This document shows, one piece after another, positions 25,847 to 35,827 of a stretch of 64,000 bases of DNA; the stretch's first letter is position 1, and every line of letters begins with the position of its first letter. The notes below the pieces were generated by a model. That model had not been told where the DNA came from. It searched no databases and saw nothing but the letters and a program-made list of their open reading frames with translations. The position numbers and the translations under genes were made by a program. Origin of the DNA: Sarcocystis neurona (Eukaryota; Apicomplexa; Conoidasida; Eucoccidiorida; Sarcocystidae); NCBI GenBank assembly GCA_000727475.1, contig KL647288.1:5175202-5239201 (forward strand), in the 5' to 3' direction.

Positions 25847-28800
25847 ATGCTGACGGGAGCGACGATTGAGGTCTCTTCGACGCCGCTGCCGCGGGCGGTG
25901 CGGTTCACATCTGGTGGCGGAGGCGGGGAAGGAGAAGCAGCCGGAAGTGTCTCGGCAGCAAGTTCTTTAGGTACGGAGGAGAGGCGAGTGAGCAGCTGGC
26001 AGCAGCAGCAGCAGAAGTTTGCTTCTGCCGCTGCCGAGAAGAAGGAGAAAAAGCCAGTGTACGTGTATCAGCAGGAGGAACCCGCCTTGTCGAAGGGGAC
26101 CTGCGCAGCAGCAGCAGGCCTGGAGCGGGACAACAACAGCCGCGACGGCGGCTGGGAAGACGACGCCGCAGTAACAGCAGCCGCAGCAGCAGCAGCCCCG
26201 GCGGCACCTGCAGCAGCGGACCGCAGCTGGAGAGCTAGTTACGCGTCCAGCTTGTACTGCCTGCTTCCTACGTGGTTGCTGCGTTTCCGTCGGACAGGCT
26301 ACTCGCCGCTGCGGGACGGTTCATGCGGTGCTGCCGCTTCGTCTTCCTCAGCTCCTGCTGCGTCCTGCAGCGGAAGCAACAGCGCAGCAGCAGCAGGAGG
26401 CGGCTCTGCTGCGCCAGGGGCGGACGCACCGTGTTTTGGAGATGCGCCGTTTTCCACCGTCTGTCTCCACTGCCACAAGGCTATCATTACCACCGTGGCC
26501 TTCAAAATTTCGTGCATCGGCATCTGCCTTTGCGTCTTGTCCCCGCTGCTTTTAGGCTGGCCTGGTCTCTGTCTTTCTCCCTTCCTCTATATAGCTCTCA
26601 AGGTGCGCATCTCGACTGCGGCTGCTCCTGCTGCCGTACGCATTCTGCTGTTGTACTCGCTGCCCCGCTTCTTCATCTTCTCTTCCTGCATCCGCCTCTT
26701 CGCGACTCGCGTCTGCCGTTTGTTCCTCCTTACAGGTCGTCGACGCAAGAAAGGCGTTAAAGTCACTTTTCTTTGCTGCTGTGTTTCTACCGGTCGCGTG
26801 CTGTTACACCCCTTCGCCGCATGCTGCTCTTCGCCAGCGGCTGCTGCTACCCCGCTGCTGCCGCTGCTATTGCATGTAGTGGTTTTGCTTCTACTGTGCT
26901 TCTCGTGCAGCAAGTTCTGTTGCTGAACCGTCTGCTACTGCCATGCGTGTTGCGGTGCTGCTGGAGACGATTCCGTGGTTGTTGTTGCCGGTGTTACATC
27001 TGCGGCGGTGGTGCTGCCCAGAAGGATTACTGGGACGACGTGGGACACGAACAGCTGTTGCTGCTGTTGACTGTTATCTCCTGCACGTCCTGCTGCTGGC
27101 GGTGATGCCGCTCCCTGTCGTGGAAGAACGCTGCCCGTGTGCGCAGGTTCTCCTGCTATTTCCACGTAGATTTTGACTTTTTGTGTATGTGCTTCGGCTG
27201 TCAACGTGTAGCAGTTACCCCACGGAGCCGCGTACTCGTTGCGTTTCCCTGGCCTACGCATCCACATAAGCGTGTACACACATACAAGTATATATGTACA
27301 CATGCTTAAGTATACGGGTGTACGCTGACGTGTATAGCTCCATTACATCGGTCGCTGCTGCTGCTGTTGCTGCTGCTGCTACTGCGACATGTGGTACTGC
27401 TGCTGGATGCGGTGCTTACGTTGCCACGTTGCAAAGCGTGACATACAGACACCCTCACAAGTTCCTGTTTCCCCCTGCAGATTGGCAAACGGAGAGATAG
27501 ACGTTTATTTTGACGTGGGAGTGCCCCTTGTCTCTGTCTCCGTGCGCACAGGACGCTGTACATACCTGCCCCCAGTGCCGGAACCTGATCCACAGGCAAT
27601 CGCGTGTATCGGTGCCTTTCTGCGGCCTGCGAGATGAGGTGGTAACAGTCAAATGCGGCAGTTGTGCGGTCGTCCTGTCGCGCCGTTATCTTCTGCTCTT
27701 CACAGCTCTGCTGCTGCTCATCCTTCTCTTCTACGTGCTGCGGGCAGGCTGGCTAGGCAGCTCTCTTGACGTCATTCCAAAAGGTAAAAAAATATATCTG
27801 CTTGAACGAGTTTATGGAGTATGCACCGCGGTGATACATCTGCAAGTATGTCTACACCCGTTCGTATGTTGGCCACATGTGTACGCGCGCGTACACCAGC
27901 ACATCATGCGTAGAACGTACGTGGACACGCATGCTTCTGCTTTCTTCCCTTCTATGTGTCTGTCTCTCTCTCTCAGTATATATCTCCATTCTCACTGTGA
28001 TCATCTCTGCTCTTTCGTGTGCATTATAGTTCCTACGCCGCTTTTCTCGTGTATCTCTCTCTGCTGGCGCCCTTTTTCGTTTCTATGATCTGTCCCCCCG
28101 TCCGTCGTCTGTCGTGTCGGATTGATCCCGGCTCTCTTGTTGCGTCTTCGTTACTCTCTTCACCTTCAGTCGTTCTCTGTATGCGAGCATATCTCTCTCT
28201 TTTTGTCTTCGTTTCTTCCATCGTCTTCTCTCTTGCTCTAACAAGCGGTTCGTTTCTCGCTCCCACCCGCGCGTCTTTCGCTGAGTCCTGTCGTTCTCGT
28301 TCCGTGTGTTTCCTGCGTTGTGTGCCGTCGATTTCCCGCGTGCTACCCTCTTCACCGTACCTGAGTCGTCCCGGGCTCCTCTTGTCCGTACTAATCAGCT
28401 CGTCCCTACTTCTGTGTTGTGTTCCTCTTTCCTGTATCCTGCGTTGTGTCCGCACCTTTGTCTATACCTCTGTCCCCGTGACCTTTCTTTCTCTTCTTGC
28501 TCTCTTTAAAAACCTTTCCGTAGCGCGAGCTTCCTCTCTGTAGTCTTCCTTTTTCTGTCTTACTTCGCACTACCGTCCACGCTTCTTCAGGTCCTCCTAC
28601 GACGTTGTCTTGGCAGCAGTTCTACGAGCAGTGTGGGCAGCGGAGCCAACTGGGCAACTCGCTGAAAGCAGGCGCGAATTTCAGAGATTCATTTGCGGGT
28701 AAAACAGTCGAATGGAAAGGACTTGTCAAGCAGGTGAAGGAGGGCTTTTTCAGCAGCAACGTGCTCTATCTGATAATGTCCCCAACCATCACGGTGTCCG

Positions 28801-29249
28801 GAGGCTCGCAGAGCACCCCCCCAGGCGAAGGCGACTTTGACGGCAAGAGCAGCCCTGACCGCACGAGCGTCAGCGCAGACGACCGCAACCGCGAGAACGA
28901 GGAGGGCATGGGCTCTTTTGCCAAGAACAGTGCTGCACATGAAGAGGGGACAGCAGCAAAGAAGGGCGAGGACGGCGGCAACGTCACGCATGGGAGTGGA
29001 CTCGCGGAGGACGAAGATCTCGAAGAAGAAGCCAGAGCTCTGCAGGGAGACGGGGCTGATTTAGCACTAGCTTTCAACGGAAGAGAACTTGCCGCCAAAG
29101 TCGAGAAACTCGAACCGGGAGATAAAGTCGAATTCCAAGCTACGCTCGTATCTTTGGGACGCAGGCAAGTCTACAGCACGCTGCCCCTGTGTAACACTTT
29201 ACTGAACCAGGCACGGAGCAAAGGCGTATCCACCCGCGCTGGCACATAG
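25847..29249 (+). CDS. LITAF-domain membrane protein with C-terminal extension, three exons
   Basis: Predicted 548-residue protein from exons 25847-26602, 27552-27783 and 28591-29249; phases agree at both GT-AG introns. The start is the first ATG of the frame. Residues 1-200 are Ala/Ser/Gln-rich low complexity. The LITAF (LPS-induced TNF factor-like) zinc domain spans the first junction: VCLHCHKAI (Cys206, Cys209), a long hydrophobic stretch with GLCLSPFLYIALK, then HTCPQCRNLI (Cys258, Cys261). The hydrophobic part of this domain dips into the membrane of endosomes or lysosomes, and the four Cys bind zinc. A further hydrophobic segment (YLLLFTALLLLILLFYVL) follows at about residues 291-308. 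Exon 3 adds a globular-looking part (WQQFYEQCG, TVEWKGLVKQV, LEPGDKVEFQATLVSLG) split by an acidic, Ser-rich insert. It resembles an OB fold such as that proposed for wolframin; that is inference. Function in this parasite is unknown. Confidence 0.85.
26603..27551 (+). other. intron 1 of the LITAF gene
   Basis: Donor CTCAAG|GTGCGC and acceptor GCGCACAG|GACGCT. It divides the LITAF zinc domain between its two Cys pairs. It is CTG- and TGCTGC-rich, as are other introns here. Confidence 0.75.
27784..28590 (+). other. intron 2 of the LITAF gene
   Basis: Donor AAAAG|GTAAAA and acceptor CTTCTTCAG|GTCC. Its second half (27940-28590) is very pyrimidine-rich. Read on the opposite strand it gives a spurious 140-codon Arg/Glu-rich frame (28033-28455). 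Confidence 0.8.
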
Positions 29250-30756
29250 CAGCATACGTCCACGTAGGAAATCGCAGACGCTTCCTGATTTCAGCAGAAT
29301 TTGGCGTACACGTGAGTGAGCCGAGAAGAACGGACGTGAAATCTTCGTAGAGAAGCGCTGTCTGCCGTGGACGCGGTTGCTTCAAAACGTAGACTCCGGA
29401 TGGAGGACCTGCACGTATACACCGGGTGTACGTACTCCTTACAGGTGGTGTGCGGGGACCGTAGACGGCGTGTACGTAGATACTGGATGAAAAAATAGTA
29501 CGCTGAAGTTGAGTTGCGTATTCGCTTTCGACGAAGAATCTAATTTGAATATATGTACTCTCCTTGTACCGGGTGTACGTACACCGTGTATGTTGCGTGG
29601 AAGTACATACGCTAAAGCGGAGGCGGTTGTTGAGTTCAGAGAAGGTATTTGCGCTGGTAGACGGCGTGTGGATACATACGTAGTGCACGTTTGTGTAAGC
29701 AAATAGGAGATCGCTCCAGGCACCGAGACGGGTTGTGCTCGCTGTAGGTGGGTCGTCTTTGCACCTTTATAGAGGCGCGACGGAGTGGACGGAGTGTGCG
29801 TTTTTCCTTCGTCTTTGTAACATTTTTGGGAGGAATCTATCCTCCAGGATCTACAGCAGCCTCAGCGTCGCAGGGCGTCAAGTTAGGTCTGCGTGTACGC
29901 CAGGCGAATGCTGCGTAGGGTGTACATATACTGAGCTGAAAGGCCGCGGTGAGGTGTACACACGTCGCAGTTATGTGTGCACAGGGAGCACTACTTTCCT
30001 GTTTTGAATACTAGACTTTGTTGGGACTCCACAAAAGTGGGCCTGGTGAACGACTTGTGTGGTGCAGCGTACTGGCAAGCGCACTTGGTGTTCACAGTTA
30101 AGGGAATTACCAGGCCACGTCTAGGCAGACGTAGGGACGCCCGTGTCTCTCGTGAACGTGCGTGTTGGCGAAGCGTACACCTGTTAGTACGTGTATATAA
30201 GTGCATACATGCAGACACATGCCTCCCTCTCGTTTCTCTGTCTGGTTCTTTTTCTCTATATGTGCGTAGATGTACATACATTGAGACATCGTAATTTTCT
30301 GTCGGCTTCCTTTTTTTTCTCTTTTCCGTCGTCCCGCTTTCTCCACTCTAATTGGTCGGTATTTTGCAGAACGAGTCCATAATCGTACGGGTCGTGTGTA
30401 AGCGACTGTGTGGTGTCCATGTTGTCCTTTTTAATCTCCTCATTTTCCTTTCTGTGTCCATCTTCTTTCTGGTTTTCTCACGTACAGCGGTTCTGTCGAA
30501 GCTACGATGTTTTTCGGCGTCATCCTGCCGCCCCCTCTGGTCGTTGTCTATAGTTTGTCGTGTGTTCCTGTGTCGTTCCTCCGGCGTCTTTGTTCGTTGT
30601 TAATCCTGATCTGCTGCGGCATCTTTCGCCTTGTGGAAACATCCAGTTTTTGTCCCTCTTCTCTGCTTCCCGCGTCCCCACGTTTCGTACGTTGATTGTT
30701 CTTTTTCATTCGTCTTCTGCCTTGCCACCACCTCTTTTTTCTGTCCCGTGCTGTAG
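29250..30756. other. spacer and probable missing first exon of the next gene
   Basis: From about 30300 the plus strand is pyrimidine-rich and ends in TGCTGTAG at 30756, an intron signature. An upstream exon with the start codon of the 30757 gene should lie to its left. I could not choose one: an ATG exon at 29589 ends at a GTATTT donor in the wrong phase. A perfect 14-bp palindrome (GGTGTACGTACACC) lies at 29571-29584. Confidence 0.4.
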
Positions 30757-33370
30757 AGGCAAGCCATCTCTAGGGCGTCTGTGGGATGTTACATTAGTCG
30801 AGAAACGGGAGGTTCGACAGGCACGGCTGGAGGAATGGCGGGCGAAAAAGGCAGAGCGACAGCACTTGCTGCATCGGCTACTGCTCCCGATAATAGGTGG
30901 TCCTTTCTCTGACTTCGGCGGCTTCGATCCTTTTGGCTCTCTCTTCAGCTCCACAGGGGGCTTAGGAGGCAGCGGGGTAATGGTGATTAGGCGGCAGATC
31001 ATTTCTCCCACTGCCACTTTCTCGGTTATCTCGTCCTCTGCGGGAGACGAGCCTGGACCCACCATTACCTCTTCGTTTGAAGGAGGGGGGAGTATCTCCC
31101 TAGTTGGCACACACGGAGGACACGAGACTGACGAGGAGAAGCGACGGAGTGACAGCATCAGCAGCGGCGCAGGGCATGTGGATGTAGCCGATCTATTCGC
31201 AGGTCTTGGCGGTGTAAGACACGGATCTGCAGCTGGGAAGCACCATGAGGCGGTGGACAAGTTTGGCGGTGAACACATATCTGACGGTAAGTGCTCGCTG
31301 ATGCGAAAGTACAACGGGTGTGGTGGTTGCAGTCGTCTGTGCGGGTATAGATAGATAGATATAGATAGATAGACACTTAACGTCTTGGTGCTGTTGCAAA
31401 TTCAGCTGCTGCTGTGAGCTCCTGCTGTTGCTGCGACTGCGAAGTCGCCTACTGTTGTTGCGACCCGGCTGCTGGGAGAGGTGCTGCTCTTGCCGCGCGC
31501 TTCTGCTGTAGGAATTGTTGCTGCTGCTCGTGTGACTGCGTAGAGACGTCTTCGATACCACAGCTCTTGCAAAACCACCTGGTGGCGCCGAGCGACTGTT
31601 GTACATTGCGTCGCAGAGCGTACGGCTTCCTGCATCCAGATGTTGCATGACATAGTTGCTGCTGCGGGAGGATGCTTGTCTGCGTCTATCCTTGCTGTGT
31701 GGTTGGTGAATCAAGTTGGTGCTTCTGTGGGGGCGAGGAAATGCAGCGACGAGCTGCGGATGCAACTGGTGGCGAAAGGTGTGCGAACCATGAACACGAG
31801 CGTATCCACTTGTGTTGCTCTTCCGGCATGCATAATTTGTGAATTTCTTGCTGCAGCAGCTGAATGTGCTCTTGTGGGTGCACTGTGAACCAACCGCCCC
31901 GTTAATAGCGCTGCTGCAGGGAAAGCTGCTGGCTTTGGTATGCCCAGGTCCTACGAAGGAGTCGGTGTTCCTGGTGCAGCCCGCCGCCGCAGTTGTACCG
32001 GGTGTGGCCGCTGTTGCAGCATTGGTTTCGCTGCTGCGCCGCAGCTGTCAGTGCTCTCGTGCTCATACTGCGTACTACCAGCCTTCCTGGTGGCCAGTGA
32101 TTCTGCCGTTGCTGGTGCTTTTAGTGCTGTTCCCCCCTGGTGCTTCGACTGGTGCTGCTGCAGGTCTATACGCTGCTGCCGCTGGTGCTTGTTACTTCTT
32201 CAGCAGTCGCTATTCAGCGTGCAAGCGCGGCCACCGGGGGTGTTGCTGTGCAAAGATCTACCGCTGGGTTCTGGGTCTTACGGGTGACTGTGCTTCACCT
32301 GGTGTTGTGCCGAGAGTACATTAAGGTGCATCTGTCACAGCACTCTACTGCTGGTGGTGCGAGTGCGGAATGTACGCTGCTGTTGTTTTCCTTTGGCGAT
32401 GTGTGACGCAGACGGAAGTTTCGTGTTGCATGTAGATGATGAGCCGGAAGAAGACCATATCAGAGGAGTATTAGGAGGTGGGAGCAAATTCGGACATCAG
32501 CAGGTGAACTCCCGCAGCGGCGGGATGCCCGTCTGGAGTGGAAACATTGTCGATGATGATGAAGATATGCAGTGGAACGACATCCCTGCAGAGCGACACG
32601 GTAGCAACGGCCTTTACTTTCGCGTCAAAGATGACGAAGAGGACGTGCAGGACGACTCGTTTGCTGGTAGAGATGCAGCAGAAGAGCCGCGCGGAGCAGC
32701 AACGCCAGCGTCATCACCAGCAGCAGCCTCTCAACATGAAGGGAAGAAACAACAGCAACCGCATCCTCACGCAGGTGTTGCTGGTGTTGAAGAAGGAGGG
32801 GAAGATTCGACACTTCGTGCTCTGAAGGCAGCGGTCGAGCTTCAACGGCAGAGACGCGCACAACAGGAGGAGAAGGCCAACGAGCAGGGGCCATGGCAAC
32901 GGTGGCAGACGCAACAGGAACGACACCAGCAGGCGCCGTACGGACAGCAGCATCACCAACAGCAAAAGCAGCAGCAAGAGGACCCCGTTGAGAAGGGCTG
33001 GGGAAAGAGTACGGCAGAAGCCTCTGGGAGGTCAGCGGCTGAAACTAGTCACGACCGCCCACAGCCTCTGCAGGACGCTCCCTGGATGCACGGCGACGAG
33101 GCGTATAACGCACGTACAGATGCTATAGTTGAAGGAGCACAGCCCGACCACGACCCGTACGCCGAAGTAGCTGACGTACACACCGAGCACGAGCAGCCAA
33201 AACAGATGCATGGCACGCAGAAACAGCAGCCGACGGTGGCGTACACGGGGGGTACAGCAGCGGAGGGTGGCGCTGCCTCTGTGCAGCACGACCAGCAAGA
33301 ACCTGGCGCCACTGCGAATGGCACGCCCTCCAAGGTTTCTGCTGGAGACTCAGGCACTACACAGCCGTAA
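30757..33370 (+). CDS. unrecognised acidic Gln-rich protein, 5' end missing
   Basis: Two exons, 30757-31286 and 32412-33370, join in phase: TCTGACG|GTAAGT to ACGCAG|ACGGAAG rebuilds an Asp codon. The first exon starts after a pyrimidine tract and TGTAG with phase 2, so a coding exon precedes it. It encodes a basic helical stretch (RQARLEEWRAKKAERQ), then a Gly/Phe-rich part (FGGFDPFGSLFSSTGGLGG) and a Ser/Gly-rich part. The second exon encodes an acidic region (HVDDEPEEDHIRG), VWSGNIVDDDEDMQWNDIP, then a long Gln/His-rich tail with mixed charge. I know no family with this layout; the FGGFDPFGS stretch faintly recalls myeloid leukaemia factor proteins, but not enough to name it. The end may also be spliced to a small downstream exon (33502-33606). 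About 495 residues are visible. Confidence 0.6.
31346..31374. repeat. GATA microsatellite
   Basis: Six to seven GATA-type units with one TA interruption, within the intron between 31287 and 32411. Confidence 0.85.
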
Positions 33371-33373
33371 AAC

Positions 33374-34144
33374 AGCGGGCCACTGGCACGCGTACCAAGA
33401 AGCTTCACCAGTAACAACGGCAACGAGAACTCAAGGACCCCCGTTCTGTAGTGACTCGGAAATGCGTGCGGCTCTGCAGCGGCAGTAGGTGGGGCTCTCA
33501 GCCGCCGCCGGTTGTAGTAGAGGTGCCCGTTACCGCGTACACTCGCATCAAGTGGGAGTACGACTTACCGGCTGCCGAAACAGCAGAAGGAGCAGTGCAG
33601 CAGTAGCGCGAAGCAGCTAACAAGACCTCGTTTTGCCGTGGAAGCAGTGGCCACAGTAGGCCGTTGCAAGAGCCGGACCACGATCAGCAGCAACTGGAAC
33701 AGCTTCAAGAGTAGAAGTGGCACCAGGACTGCCGGTATACTCAGAAAGGCGCAGGAGGACATAGCCGTTCTGCTTGTACAAAGTCTGAAAGAAAAGTAGC
33801 GGTTATTTCCCGACTTCGGGGTGCTCGAAGACACTTCACATCTGCCGCCCGCAAGGGTATTTAAGCTCTTCACAAACTTGGTGCTTTGTGGCGACGGTGT
33901 TGCGGCACTCAGGTAGCGCGTGAAATGGTGGCTCTTTCGAGAGTAGTTACAGCCGCTGCTGGTGCTGCACGATGGCAAGGACGTCATCGGAGCACGTGGA
34001 ATCGCTCCAACGGATCGTAGCTGGAGCAGGGCCGCAGACGGATTCACTTGCAAGAGGCAGCTGCAGGAGCAGCGGTACACGCAGCAGCAGGGGTTGCTGT
34101 TGCCGAGTACACGCAAGCACACATTTGAGGAAACCAGCGTTCTT
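33374..34144 (+). pseudogene. Gln/Ala-rich frame broken by stops
   Basis: Frame +1 reads as plausible protein (for example TAYTRIKWEYDLPAAE, EPDHDQQQLEQLQE, LQEAAAGAAVHAAAG) but is cut by TAA at 33412, TAG at 33604, TAG near 33712 and further stops. Several stops sit where Gln would fit (CAG CAG TAG; CAG TAA CAA). It could be a decayed 3' part of the preceding gene, a separate pseudogene, or non-coding triplet repeat. A 251-codon frame on the minus strand (33565-34320) overlaps and cannot be excluded. Confidence 0.25.
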
Positions 34145-35623
34145 GTCTCGTCTTTCTTCGTACCTGCATGTGAGTATGACGCGCGAGCAGCTACATACGT
34201 ATGTACACATCTGCATGGTACATTTGTACTGGAGCCCGCGTTCAATTTCTTTTGTACACAAATAGGCCGCCAAACCGCCACTTGCACAGCCTGCACATAG
34301 AACTGCCACGCGCCACCCATGGATTCGCACGTGTCTTGCCGAACGAGCTAGATGCGGCCGGGCGCAGGGCTGGCTGGGTACAGACTTTGCAGCCGCGTGC
34401 ACGTTTTAAGAATGGGATGTTCTGTGCAGTATTGTTGTCTGCTTCAAGTGCGCACCACGAACTAGAGTACGGATCTCGAGGCAGTCCAGCTTAGCGATGT
34501 TTGGTAGATGCGGTTTCAATCCCACCAGTCGAATATATGCAGGCACGTACGTACCAACTTGCGCGTAAGGACGTAACATGCGTGTGTATATATATGTGTA
34601 CACGTACACGCACGAGCAGAACGCATTTTTATGCATGTGCATACTCTTGTGTGTATTCATGTATATGCGGATCTGCACAACTACTCGAATAGCTGCACAG
34701 TATACGCGGGCGTTTTCAAGTCCGATTGCCTATTTAAAGGCAGGCGTGCATCCAGAAACACCTAAGTTATTCTGCAGCACCGAAGCAGCAAATGCATTGC
34801 TCTGTGTTAAAATTTCCCTCATTTGTTCCGCCTTACCTTTACAAGGAGCAGTGCACCGTTATCGCCGTCGCTGGCGGTTACCGCCATCACCTTGCAGACT
34901 GTAGGGGCAGCGGCACGCACGCTGTTGCGCCACTTAGCTGACTTCCTAAACTTAGAGTCACACTGAGGACTTTGGTGGTGCAAGGGTTGTATTGTTCTTC
35001 GGGATACATAGAACCCTCCTATTCCTCTGCACATTTTGCGTGTAAGTAATGTGGGTGCTTATCTTTCTTCTTGAGAAGCAGCAGCAACACGAGACGAGGC
35101 ATTCTGTATGCCCATCGCTTCTTTCGCGGTTTTTCAAACACTGAACGTGACATCAAGGAAATTTTGAATGAAGAAAGCAAGAAGAGCACGAAAGCTACAG
35201 TCTGCTTGCAGTAGCTTTTCCATGCTGCGAAACTGCATGTTACATTGCGTGATCTAGCAGTGCAGCAGTGTCAAGGAAGTTGCGGACCGCGTATCGCGGG
35301 AACGAAAACAAGAACGAAATTCGAACCAACTGTACGTCAGAAACGTTGTCCGTATACCCTGATGTCGAACTCGATGAACACGCTAGAGTAGTTTTAAGGA
35401 AGGACGCAAGAAGCGAACGAAGAAAAACTGTACTGATAGGAGTAAGATTAATGTTGGTTTCGACAACTATAGAGACTGAGTGCTCACTTTTTAAAGGGCT
35501 GTGGGCTCGCTCGATTGGCTGTTAAGATATTTGCTTGTCCTGTTCGTGCACGGCGGGTGCCGCTTTCGTGTGTGGACCTGGTGTAGACATGCACGCGCCA
35601 TTCCGTGGGCATATGTGTACGGT

Positions 35624-35827
35624 ATGAAGACAAGAGTGTCCGTCATGGCCTATCGATTATCGCTGGCGCACTTCTCAATCTCCTCTTGGTTGCAGAATTT
35701 TCTTAGGCGTCCGGCTGGTTTGATCGTCTCTGCTGCTGCCGTTGCCGCTACGTACGCAGCTTCTCTGTTTCGGTTCGCGCGGTGCGTGCAGCCCTCGGCC
35801 GCTCTACCTCTGCTCAGATTAGTGTGA
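35624..35827 (+). CDS. possible small single-pass membrane protein
   Basis: The frame has two in-frame ATGs, 35624 and 35645. The second has a good context (GTCATGGCC) and gives 60 residues; the first adds seven. The peptide has an amphipathic Arg-containing start, then FLRRPAGLIVSAAAVAATY, a plausible membrane segment, and a short tail with Arg and Leu. Small proteins of this shape are common in mitochondrial complexes, but nothing identifies this one. The same frame is open upstream to about 35501, so the true start is uncertain. Confidence 0.25.
   Translation: MKTRVSVMAYRLSLAHFSISSWLQNFLRRPAGLIVSAAAVAATYAASLFRFARCVQPSAALPLLRLV

Noticed and set aside
28033..28455. 140-codon Arg/Glu-rich frame on the minus strand
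   Set aside because: It is the reverse of the pyrimidine-rich second intron of the LITAF gene; purine-rich DNA lacks stops and gives such frames.
30706..31314. 202-codon minus-strand frame
   Set aside because: Antisense of the 30757-31286 exon, which has matching splice phases on the plus strand.
34500..34530. tRNA-like GGTTTCAATCCC word
   Set aside because: Stem and loop lengths do not fit a T-arm and no matching acceptor stem is nearby.
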